Shown piece by piece: positions 11,472 to 20,800 of a DNA stretch of 40,626 bases. The position numbers and the translations under genes were made by a program. The DNA is from Sphaeroforma sirkka (Eukaryota; Opisthokonta; Ichthyosporea; Ichthyophonida), in assembly GCA_001586965.3 (NCBI GenBank), contig LUCW03000109.1, positions 1-40,626 of the forward strand, written 5' to 3'. Each line of letters begins with the position of its first letter. The first letter of the stretch is position 1. Below the pieces are notes generated by a model. The model was given only the letters and a program-made list of their open reading frames with translations, made no database searches and had not been told where the DNA came from.

Positions 11472-11783
11472 ATGAATCGCACTCATGAAAGTGTGTATCA
11501 ATGGGCACAAACCTTCCATGTGCTCTTAGGAATAAGAGACCATGTAGCAGCAGGACAGCTGCCACCGAATGAGTGCGCCAAGGCAAGAGACACGATCCTG
11601 CATGCATTTCTATCGCCTGAAGTTAACAGAGCAGTGCATGGCATGGTTCCAGATGATGTGTGGTCACCAGTATGGACCAGAGCAGCCTTGTGCTGCTACG
11701 CCAAGTCGATGCAGCCCCTACTGGTTGTGTCGGATAGTGCTATGAAATCTCTTTGTGAGGTATTGAGCACTAACGAGTATCTT
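11472..11783 (+). pseudogene. Gag-like 5' coding remnant, cut by a copia-2 fragment
   Basis: The frame opens with MNRTHESVYQWAQTFHVLLG and runs about 104 codons before it passes into copia-2 sequence. I do not recognise the protein by a motif. It is rich in Trp, His and Cys, looks helical and has no membrane segment. Its place, after a possible LTR and a short leader and before a Ty3-like pol, suggests the start of that element's gag. Coding-like sequence on the far side of the copia-2 fragment (about 13525-13660) may belong to the same gene. It could also be an unrelated open frame. Confidence 0.4.
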
Positions 11784-11790
11784 CAAGAAA

Positions 11791-11836
11791 CTCGACAACT
11801 GCCTTCTCAGCTACTCGACAACTGCCTTCTCAGCTA
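11791..11836 (+). repeat. 23-bp tandem duplication at the left end of copia-2 fragment 2
   Basis: The word CTCGACAACTGCCTTCTCAG, plus three bases, occurs twice in direct succession. Fragment 1 has it once, near 4845. It may mark the join or be simple slippage. Confidence 0.9.
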
Positions 11837-11889
11837 CTCAACAACAGCAACAACCAACGCCGGCCTCGCTGGCGCAGATATAATTCCCA

Positions 11890-13462
11890 AGACTTTCCGG
11901 GAGATTGACCATTTTTCCAATAAAAAGGAGTGGATGGACGCAGCGACCAAAGAAGTCCGAGACCTAGTGGAACGAGGGACCTTCACTCTTGTAGACTCTA
12001 AACCTGCAAAAAAGCACGATTATGAACTCCAAATGGGTCTTTATTCCCAAAATGAACTCTGCTGGAGGCAAAAAAATCGAGGCGTTTTAAAGGACGACTG
12101 ACCGTATCTGGATACAGTGCTGTCGAAGAAGTGGATTTCGAACGGGTGACGCCAAAGTAGTGAGCAAAGAGACCGTCCGAATTTGTTTGGCATTAACAGC
12201 CAGTAAGAAATGGTATGTCAGACAATTTCGACACGCCGAACGCACACCTAAACGGAAATATGGACCGTTATGTATATATGATGATGCCGCAAGGACTACA
12301 CCTGGCCCTTTATTTATTCAGCGAAGAGGAGCAGGAACTATATCATGAGAACATCCAAGGGAACAAAAGCCGTATGGTGCAGAGTAAATTTACCACTATA
12401 TGGCCTTAAGCAATCTGGCTACTTATATTTTGTGGAGGTCTGTGAGGTTCTAGGTCAACAGGTATATCAACTAACGCGATCAGACCCATCACTATTTTTT
12501 CGAAAAAAAACTCCGATGGCACCTTGGACCTGGTCATTGTATATGTGGACGATAAAATCGCGACTGCCTCTGCCAAGCGAACTATGGATATTTTGGAGAC
12601 AGTTTTATTCAAAAAATAGTCAACAAAGTCAATGCCAACTGCGGAATGGTTTTAAAAAAATGTATAGGAGTAGTCACCATACACCAACAAATCTACGTCA
12701 ACACATTACTCCAAAATATAATTTGGAAAATGCCCAGCCGTCACCAGTACAGTACCCTTGCACAATACGGATTTGACACCATGTCATTCTGACAGGCCCG
12801 CCGGAAATATGCCCTATAGAGAACTCATCGGCGCCCTTCGATACTTAGCTGATGGTACGCGACCAGATATAACATTCGCCGTGAACCGATTATCATCCAG
12901 GCACCTTGATAAACCACTCCTACGTCACTGGAACGCTGCCAAGCGAGTACTTCGATATCTGAAAGGCACCTCTGGATATGGGCTAAGGGTTGACTCTGAG
13001 ATACCTCTACAGCCGGTAGCTTTCGCTGACGCAAGCTTTGCCTCTGACGCAACAGACCGTAAATCAACAAGTGGCTATCTCATTTTTATGTGCAATGCAC
13101 TTGTGATTTGGGGATCAAGAAAACAGAAATTGACAGCACAGTCCACCTGCGAAGCAAAAATTATTGCTTTGAATGATGTCACAAAATAATTTTGCTAGCT
13201 GCGAAATTTACTATCGGAACTTGGTATCGACATTGGATCAATTGTCATCAATCAAGACAACCAATCAGCGATAAAAAATGCTGAAGATGATAAGGTGAAC
13301 CGCAGGACCAAACACCTCGACCTAAGGCACTATTTTATCCGGGATAAAATTCAAGACAATTCGGTGGTCGTACGATACACGCCCACAGACGATGACTGCT
13401 GATGCTTTGACAAAAGCACTCGTGGGGAAATTGTTCGTTAAACACAAGAAAATCACAGTTTA
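11890..13462 (+). pseudogene. pol: Copia-2 pol remnant: reverse transcriptase and RNase H
   Basis: RT opens near 11885 (PKTFREIDHF) and shows SKETVRICLAL near 12165, YVYMMMPQG near 12270 and LPLYGLKQSGYLYFVEVCEVL near 12390-12450, the copia YGLKQ motif. Past the catalytic region, YRELIGALRYLADGTRPDITFAVNRLS lies near 12815-12895. RNase H follows, with AFADASFASDATDRKSTSGY near 13020-13080 and QSTCEAKIIAL near 13140, then the DNQSAIKNAEDD and TKHLDLRHYFIR stretches near 13255-13345. The coding match ends near 13460 with no LTR after it. It has several breaks and is not functional as it stands. Confidence 0.72.
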
Positions 13463-13465
13463 AGT

Positions 13466-13684
13466 CTGTAGCTGGAGAGAATGCATACTCGCACAAAGCT
13501 TAAATTTCTCTTGAAATAAAATTTTTTGATAATGAACTCTCAAAGTTAGAAGCTGTGTGCAATGAGCTCCCAATGATGAAAACTGAAGAGCAACGAGCAA
13601 CACGAAAAATCAAAGACCTCAAATGTAGGATTTTTCAGGTCAAAGTGTGCAAACGTTAACGTTCCTGTTTTTACATATTGTTTT
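13466..13684 (+). other. Coding-like stretch, possibly the end of the interrupted gag
   Basis: Near 13525-13660 one plus-strand frame reads NELSKLEAVCNELPMMKTEE and continues in lysine/arginine-rich sequence to a stop. It is too short to assign. Its position between the copia-2 fragment and the Ty3-like pol suits the right part of the gag whose left part is at 11472-11783, but only place supports this. Confidence 0.25.
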
Positions 13685-14039
13685 TTGAAACAAATATATT
13701 TGTGCCCTACACCTGTATTTACTACGAATCGTTGGATTGATCATTGTACGTGCAAACCGAGGCTACCGGATCATATGACGTGGGTGGAGATGGAACATCA
13801 GACAAGAGAGGACTTTGGGGCGCTGCAGGATGATGAACCCTGTGAGTTTGAAGGAATTTATCAACTAGCAGCTACCATTGGAGCTACGGTACATGCAGCG
13901 CATATGCTAGTGGCTGATATACGGAAGACTGCTTACAATGCAGAAAAGCACAAATTTTTAGACGTTCCACCTCTCACGATCAGAGAACGCAGAGATGCCA
14001 TACCTAAATCAACTTTTAAGTTGACGCTCGACCATATAA

Positions 14040-15297
14040 GCAAGCAGTGCTTAAGGTCAAGGTAGATGCGTGGGTGACTGCGGGCATTATAGCCCCTATG
14101 CAACCGTCAGGATGGTGCTCAGCCACGCATTCTGTGTACAAGAAGCCGGGAGTTGTTTCTACAAATGCATTTTTTTGGAGGACATTAATTAATCTAAAAG
14201 TCATTAACAATAAATTATAAGCGGCACCTTTTTACATCCCTACGGATAAAGAGTACCTATCACATGTTAAGGACAAGGATTGGATAATAGTAGCCGACAT
14301 GGGGCAGGTGGCAGAAGATTCACGGAAATACCATACATTTATTACCCCGTGGGGCCTTTATGCTTTTATTGGTATGCCCTTTGGCCTTAAAGAGGCGTCA
14401 TGGCGTATGTTAGGGATAATATTTGGTTTTATCAAATGTATCGATTGGTACATAGATGATATTTCCTTTGGTCACAGTAGTCCTGCAGAACATTGGCGGA
14501 TTTTACACATGTTCATAGCTCGGTGTATACAAAAAAGTGTACAGCTCAGACTCAGCAAATGTTCATTTGTAGCTTACCGGAAAGCCGTGGTGCTGCTGGG
14601 CGTGCAGTTGACTTTCGTGGTAGCACGATCACTGACAAACGCCTTAGGGATCCTCTGAGTCTTTCCCAATCAACGTCGCAGGACTTAACGCGCTCTTACT
14701 ACCACACGGCGGCATGGTGGAGCGACTACCTCCCTAATTTTGCACGGGTCATGGCTTGTATTGCGGACCTGTTGAAGAAAGGTGTTCCCTTTGTATGGAC
14801 GTCCCAGCATCAACGCGCGTTCAAAGAGTGTTCAGATCTCCTGCGTCATTGCGCCACGTTGGTTGAGCCGGAGATGCACGAACAGCTCAGCATATTCTTT
14901 GATGCATGTGATGTAGTAGAAGGTGGGGTAGAATGCATGCTTACGCGGAATGGAGTCTTGTTTCCAGTATCATTTGCTGGTTCCAAGTACCACACAGCAC
15001 ATAAAGCTTACCATATATTGGATAAAGAGTTGCTTGAAGCCGTTTTCACCGTTCAAAAAAATGTCCGTTATACGCCGATCCATTCCCGCGGTGCGCCTGT
15101 TCACTGATCACCAACCGCTGGTCGACATTACAGCGAGGGATCCGCACAATATCCCGGACATGGTTCGTGGCCGGCGGCAGCAGAGATGTCATGGCGTCTT
15201 GCGTGATTTCAATGTTGATGTGTACTATGTTAAGGTTGAAGACAACCCTGTTGCGGACATCATATCCAGACTTTGCCAAGGCATCCACCTATTATGA
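14040..15297 (+). pseudogene. pol: Family G2 reverse transcriptase and RNase H
   Basis: The first RT motifs lie near 14060-14150 (VDAWVTAGIIAPMQPSGWCS, then a YKKPG-like stretch). At 14299-14480 comes DMGQVAEDSRKYHTFITPWG, then GLYAFIGMPFGLKEASWRML, where MPFGLK is the Ty3/gypsy palm motif, and then WYIDDISFG, the catalytic box. RNase H spans about 14790-15290: FKECSDLLRHCATL near 14820, IFFDACDVVEGGVECMLTRN near 14890-14945, AYHILDKELLEAVF near 15005-15045, TDHQPLVDITARDPHNIPDM near 15105-15160, and VEDNPVADIISRL near 15235-15275. Upstream, 13685-14065 is an open stretch of about 126 codons with no motif I recognise, probably the linker before RT. It is a fossil. Confidence 0.72.
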
Positions 15298-16367
15298 AGG
15301 TAGGAAAGGGGCGTATGGACCTCAGAGTGTCGTTCGCAGATCCACTTGTTAACCGCTTGGTCGCTTCGGAACACCAACTGGCTCCGAGTTGGTTCCGGAT
15401 GTTAGACAAGAAGTATGGTCCACACACATTGGATGTCATTGCGCTGCCGGGGAACCAGCAGCTGCCGGCATACTGCTCACCAACACTGGATGGAGGTGCA
15501 TTTGCTCAATTCTGGAGGGATCCTACAGTGAACATTTACACGAATCCCCCCTTAGAGGTTTTACATAAGATACAGCAGGACAGGGCGTGGGTTATGCTCG
15601 TAGCGCCATATCGGCCGCGAGCGCCATGGTTCCCCTTACTCGAATATACGATGATTGACACGCCGGTCTGTATCCCGTCAGCGTTCAACACTTACTTCCA
15701 GCATGGGCATACCGCGCTCCCCGTCCCATCTTTTTATACAATGGGGGTGAGCTTGGGTCCTAGAAGGCCGTTTTATTTTGACGGCGACATGTGGGTAACT
15801 TTCAACCAGACGCGGCCGGTAGTGCAATCGGCTGAGAAGGATATCCCTGTAGGAATAGTGATGAGCTACAGTAGGCCCGCTGTTCAGATGCCACACAGGT
15901 GTGGCATACTTCCTTCTGCTGGTGATCGTCAGCAATTTACAACAGACATACAGAGGCCATCTATACCAGTGGGCTGCTTGGAGCAGAGCGTCCAAAGGGC
16001 AGGGCTACGGGTTTCTGGGGCGAATATGGATAATGCCGCCAGCGCAGGTGGTCAAGCTAGTCTGCCTTTGCACACGCTACCTGCTGATGTCCAAACAACC
16101 CCTTTGGTGGGGGGAGCTACGGCCAACGTGTCTCCAGGGTCCCGTGCAGTAGTCACACCTGTGGGCGCTCGAGCAGTTCTGCCGGCTGCACTCCCAAGGC
16201 ATTCCGTTAATCCATGGGAGATCCTTCATGCGTGTCCCTCTCCGAGCATGTGGGGCGCTGCCCTTACACCCTCGCAGGTCGTCAGTTGTTTGCGTTACAC
16301 ACATGATCTCTACTCTCACTGTGGTGTCCATAGGTTAGAGCATGTGATACGGGATGTGTTTGGTTAG
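15273..16367 (+). pseudogene. Family G2 Dam-like domain, linker and integrase zinc-finger-like end
   Basis: A 364-codon open stretch. Residues about 36-125 resemble the phage-type N6-adenine methyltransferase (Dam) fold: LDVIALPGNQQLPAYCS at 53-69, a GGAFAQFW stretch at 74-81, and TNPPLEVLHKIQ at 90-101, whose NPP fits the (D/N)PP catalytic motif of N6-adenine methylases. WVMLVAPYRPRAPWFPLLEY follows at 106-125. A domain of this kind is known between RNase H and the recombinase in DIRS-type elements. The middle, about 140-325, is Pro/Ala/Val-rich and low in motifs. The last 35 residues (SQVVSCLRYTHDLYSHCGVH and on) resemble the zinc-binding start of a Ty3 integrase. Activity cannot be judged, and the element is a fossil. 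Confidence 0.6.
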
Positions 16368-16433
16368 CAAGAGTTGCGAGATCAACTCAGGGTGGTGCAC
16401 ATGTTGTAAGCAATATGCCAGCGGCAAGGGCTA

Positions 16434-16832
16434 GTGGGCAATATTCCCAAGGGGCTGCTCCAGCAGCCTCCGCCAGCGTCTGGCGTAACGGCGGGATGGA
16501 ATCTTGACTTTGTATCTTTTAAAGAAGCTCCTGGGGGTGAAGCGTATGTATTATGCGCCACCAATATGTTCTCCAACTTGTTCACGGGGCGCGTTTTCAC
16601 GGTTCGTGATGAACGCACCAAGACGACGCATAATGTCATCCGGTTCGTTCAGGAAAAAGTGGGGGGTCCCTCGCATTCTTCAGGGAGCCCTGATTCTTTT
16701 TTCGACCGTGAATTTGCGTCGTGGTGCTACTCTAAGGGTATTACCTTTCGACCCTGTACTGTATGCCACCACGAAGGGAATGGTCGGGTAGAGAGAGTCA
16801 TTCGCACTGTTAGCGTGAGGTGTGGGGACTAA
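16434..16832 (+). pseudogene. Family G2 integrase core (rve/DDE)
   Basis: A 132-codon open stretch. WNLDFVSFKEAP at residues 22-33 fits the first catalytic aspartate region, TNMFSNLFTGRVFTV at 43-57 the following strand, SFFDREFASWCYSKGITFRP the second aspartate region, and CHHEGNGRVERVIRTV near the end the glutamate region (compare the H-P-x-x-x-G-x-x-E-R pattern of Ty3 integrases). It shows that this element moved with a DDE integrase, not with the tyrosine recombinase of DIRS elements. The usual integrase tail is absent. Confidence 0.68.
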
Positions 16833-16840
16833 TAGCAAAG

Positions 16841-17138
16841 TGCTAGTGTATCTGAAGTATGGTGCATTCGAATGAATTTACTTGTGATCTCACAGAAATA
16901 AATATATCATATTTTCTGTTACCACACTCAGTCTCGGACCTCGGCTCTCGGCTAGCCGGTGGCCCGTATTTTATAAATAAAATAATCTGAGAAGAAGTCT
17001 CAAATTACTCTTACGTTCTCTCAGGCTGACCCACCTATACTTATATTAATTTGAGAACAAGTCCCTAATTACTCTCGAGCTGACGACGTACACCGTTGTT
17101 AACGTATATAGAAATACGTCTATTACTGTAGTCTCTCA
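16841..17138 (-). repeat. Possible LTR of another element, minus strand
   Basis: On the minus strand the stretch begins TGAGAGACTACAGTAATAG and ends CACTAGCA, so TG...CA. Directly before it (17139-17147) the minus strand has GAGGGGGAG, a typical polypurine tract, so this would be a 3' LTR. A TATA-like TTTATAAAATA lies near 16964-16974. Only 32 bases of interior remain before copy B begins. It holds two imperfect copies of a 24-base word at 16988-17011 and 17052-17075. No partner LTR was found in the window. Confidence 0.45.
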
Positions 17139-17170
17139 CTCCCCCTCAATTTTACAATCAAGGGCTAAAG

Positions 17171-17620
17171 TGTAGAAAAATCATATTGTCAAAGGTGAAT
17201 GATGTTTAAGTGTTGGACTCAGACCTAGTCCATCGAGGAACCGATTATCTAACGATGTTTTTGTATGTTGTGTTTACGAATGTATTTCGTAGGCCGATTG
17301 TGTTTGACCTATTAAATGTATAATTTTGTTACAGGTGTCATTTGATAGGAAATGGGTTTCCCTTTCATATGACACCTTATTCAAGTTGTTTGAGTGAATA
17401 TTCATTGAGTTATGAGTCTTGGAAGTTTAAGTGTATTTGAAGAAATTGTGTTTGTATTTTTAGAGATGGAATCTAAAAATAGATCGCGCACGTCCGTTGG
17501 AATTTCTTTGGCAAGGGAAATTTTCGAGCCGAAAGGGCCGTTCAATTTTGACGAAAAATAGTATAAATACGGAATACAAAAGTAAATAAAGAGAACTTTC
17601 ACAGAGTTGAAAAATTAACA
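17171..17620 (+). repeat. Copia-1 copy B, 5' LTR
   Basis: 450 bp, TGTAGAAAAATC...AAATTAACA. It holds the palindrome at 17333-17377, a TATA box at 17562-17569 and AATAAA at 17585-17590, all in the order of the other copies. Confidence 0.95.
17562..17569 (+). promoter_or_regulatory. LTR TATA box of copy B
   Basis: TATAAATA, followed after 15 bases by AATAAA (17585-17590) and 30 bases later by the LTR end. Transcription would be expected to start near 17590-17600, which leaves very little room for R and U5. The same arrangement is present in all copia-1 LTRs here. Confidence 0.6.
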
Positions 17621-17638
17621 TGGAAGCAGCGGACGGGA
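17621..17638 (+). other. Primer-binding site of copy B
   Basis: TGGAAGCAGCGGACGGGA directly follows the 5' LTR with no spacer. It is identical to the site in copies A, D and E. Confidence 0.7.
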
Positions 17639-17680
17639 CTAAAAGCTAGAAATTTTAGGAGACCAAGGACTCGAGTGCCT

Positions 17681-17780
17681 AAGAGAGAGAGAAAAGAGAG
17701 AGAGAGAGAGAGAGAGAGCTAGAGAACGCTGATTTGAGAGAGAGAGAGAGCTAGAGAGCGCTGATTTGAGAGAGAGAGAG
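17681..17780 (+). repeat. (GA)n minisatellite in the leader of copy B
   Basis: GA runs are interrupted by AGCTAGAGAACGCTGATTT-type words, the same unit as in copies A, D and E, with fewer units here. It fills the untranslated leader just before the gag start at 17805. Confidence 0.92.
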
Positions 17781-17804
17781 ACCACTGATCACCAAACCGA
17801 GAGA

Positions 17805-20800
17805 ATGAAGTACGTGGAGCCCAAACTGAAGGATGCCACCGGCTACCCGAACTGGAAGTTGAAAATGGAAGCTAAGCTGAAGGAAAAGGCCGTCTTCAAT
17901 GCCGCTACAGACCGTGAGAGGGAGATTGCCTACTCCATGATTGTCCAGAGCGTTGAAGACTGTTGTCTTGGATACGTCCGTAACACTGATAACCCTGCAG
18001 TTGCCTTGGCCCAGATCGCTACCGCAATGAACCGCCAGACGGAGGCCAATCTGGACGCGTTGACTCAGAAGTTAGATAGGATGAAGATGAACGATGGAGA
18101 AAATGTTGCTGAACTCGCCGACCGATGTGAGATTCTATTTGGCCAGCTTGCAGGTCAGGGGGGGATGAGTTGACTAACATTCGGAAACGCATATCCTTCA
18201 TGAAGGGCCTTCCACGTCAGTTTGCGCCGCTGAAGATTGACTTGAATGCGAAGTTTGCAAACGGAAATCGATTCAGCTATGAGCAAGTGAAGGAAGCCGC
18301 CATTGTGTTTGAGACTGGACTCGGTGTCTACGATGGTGACAACGACGACGAAGATATCGGTCTTTATGCTAATGGACGATACCACAAGGGTAACAATCAA
18401 GCCCAGAAGGGTCGACGAGGAGGTGGTTTCGACCGACCAAGAGGTGGCTTTGGTAGTAGAGATGGCCGGGAGCTTACTTGTTTCAAGTGCCTTAAGCCCG
18501 AGCATACTCGGGCTAATTGTCGTGGTAAGATGGCGTGTTTGAATTGCAAGAAACCAGGGCATATCAAACGAGACTGCCCAGATCTCGACGATGAGAATGA
18601 TGATGACAATGGCTATTTCGGATTTGGATTGATGGCGATCGGTGATAACGGAGATTCCGACAGTGATGATGGTATGCCGGCCTTGATGTGTGATTCCACC
18701 GATTCTGATTCTTCCGATGCAGAGAGCAAATTTGATGATGAATTGGATGCTCCACCCGGGTTGCTATCTGGAGGTTTTTCATCGGATTATGAAGTTCAGG
18801 GTGGCTCAATCTCAGCTACCGATGAAGATAACTGTGCTACACTCGATGATGATGACACTTTTGCCGAGGATGATCTACTTGTGGATGGATCCGTCACTTC
18901 AATCGCTAAAGCTGAATTGGAGAACATAATCAGCGAACAATCGGCGTATGCATTGCTGGGCGTGGGTGATCTGGTCTTATCTGCTAGCGAGCTTGTGGTT
19001 GACACAGGTGCCAGCAAGCATGTTGTAGTATTGGAGAATGCTCTGTCTGCTGTGAGACCCTCTAACAAGCGATTGACCGGGCTTGGCAACACTAAACTGC
19101 ATGCAGATGGTGAGGGAGAGTTGCGCGGCTGTCCTGAGACTGGTTTAGCTCTTCTCATTCCTAAGGCGGGTGTTCAACTTTTATCCGTACGACAGCTTGT
19201 TAAGAACGGCTGGAAGGCGACGTGCGAGAAGAACGACTGCACATTATTTGATCCGCAGGGTTGTTTGGTGAAAGCAACGGTTAGACAAGGGCTATACATC
19301 GTTTCCCTGAGGAATCTGAAGTCGCCCGTCAACCGAGCACATTCGGGTACAAAGATTATCGATGAAGATAAGGCCCTTGTGGCATCCGATGATAGTGAAG
19401 CAGATATGCTCATGTGGCATCATAGACTTGGCCATGTAAGCTTGGAACTGATGAAAGAGACAATTGTTTGCGCAGGAATGGAGAAAGTTACCAGACGTTG
19501 GGGTGAGAAGCTTCCCTTCTGTAGAGCTTGCGTGCAAGGCAAGTTGACACGGGCCAGAATTACTCGCAAGTTGGTCCGGTCGAAGGGTAAACGTAAATTT
19601 GTGGTTCTAGAAGTTCCGGGATCGAAGCTGTACGTAGATATCTTCGAGACCTCGAAGACACCGTCACTCACTGGAAACCAATTCGGTCTCCAGGTTCTTG
19701 ACGATGCAACGGACCACTACTGGTGTTTGGGCCTGAAGCACAAGTGTGATGCGACTGCTGCAATGCGTCACTTGCTGGACACTGAATTTGCAGTGTTGAA
19801 GCGATTCCCGAAGAAGGCTCATAGTGATAGAGGGGGCGAGTTTGTCAACGAGACTTGGAAGTCTATGCTATCAGCAAGAGGCATAAAGCAGAGTTTGACG
19901 GCAGCACGTACTCCTGAACATAATGGAAGATGTGAGCGTGCACATCGAACCCTAATCGAGATGGCCCGGGTTCTTCTACTGCAGGCTGGACTGGGCGATG
20001 AGTTTTGGCTTGAAGCGGTTACCTATGCTTGTTGGTTGATCAACGTAATGCCACAACGAGGTGGTGCTAAGTCGCGGGCAGAACTATGGTCAGGAGTTAA
20101 ACCTGATTTGTCGCAGACAACAATTCCTTTTGGTGCGAAAGTATATTTCTTGACCGGAAAACATAACAAGAAATTCGGCAAGAAGGGTGTCAGGAAGATA
20201 TTTTACTAGGTCCTAGCCTTAATACTGTTGGCGGCAGTATGCGAATTTACAACCTAGAGACAAAGCGTGTTGTGAATAGTCGAGATTATCGCCTTGAGCC
20301 CACGATTGCCAGTCACGTTGAAAGGGTCAAAGTCAATAATTCCGAGGGTGACGAAGATAGTATTGACGATGAAGTAGGAGCAAGTGATGGTAACAAGGAT
20401 ACTTCAGCGTCAGAATCAGATACGGATAGTGATGGAGATGGTCCCATGGATGATGCCGCCGACGATGATGTCACTATAGATGAATCATCTACTGATGGAG
20501 GTGATGAATCAGGACCCGGTGAACATCCTATCCTGGTTGTGCTCGTCGCCCACTCAATCACCAGAAACGTGATTTACCTGGTAAGCAGACACCTACGAGA
20601 GGTGGCAGGCGATTGAAAACCCGCGTAGATCGTACACGCGACCGAGCCAATGACATGATGTCCCCGCGGATCAGCTCTAAGGCTCGTACGGACTTGGACT
20701 CGGAGAGAAAACGTGAACGTCAATCAAGTGGAACCCCACCTCGAAAACTTCGAAACTTCGACGAGATCGTAAACGAGATCATGAAGAATCTAACTTTGGA

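Larger units (their letters stand above)
11784..13465 (+). mobile_element. Copia-2 fragment 2: RT and RNase H part, no LTRs
   Basis: From about 11784 the sequence matches fragment 1 (from about 4845) closely through IPKTFREIDHFSNKKEWMDAATKEV. It then continues where fragment 1 stops, through RT and RNase H. Because the two overlap over the first part of RT, they are two separate copies, not two halves of one. No LTR flanks this piece and no target duplication is obvious. It is a broken fossil lying inside the presumed gag of the Ty3-like element. Confidence 0.72.
13685..16832 (+). mobile_element. Ty3/gypsy-like element (family G2), pol region with a Dam-like insert domain
   Basis: The order is RT, RNase H, a Dam-methyltransferase-like domain, a long Pro/Ala/Val-rich linker, a zinc-binding-like stretch and a DDE integrase. 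RT before integrase is the Ty3/gypsy order. It is broken, with about four or five breaks, and is truncated on the right soon after the integrase glutamate region. The possible LTR at 5284-5610 and the gag-like frame at 11472-11783 may be its left part, moved away by copy A and the copia-2 fragment. No 3' LTR is recognised. GC content and base use look higher than in the AT-rich LTR stretches nearby. Confidence 0.7.

Noticed and set aside
15273-16367. The Dam-like frame as a host methyltransferase gene
   Set aside because: RNase H precedes it directly and integrase motifs follow at its end and beyond, so it is part of a Ty3-like pol.
13685-16832. Classification of this element as DIRS because of the Dam-like domain
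   Set aside because: A DDE integrase with a GNGRVER-type glutamate region follows, no tyrosine recombinase is visible, and the RT and RNase H have Ty3/gypsy motifs.
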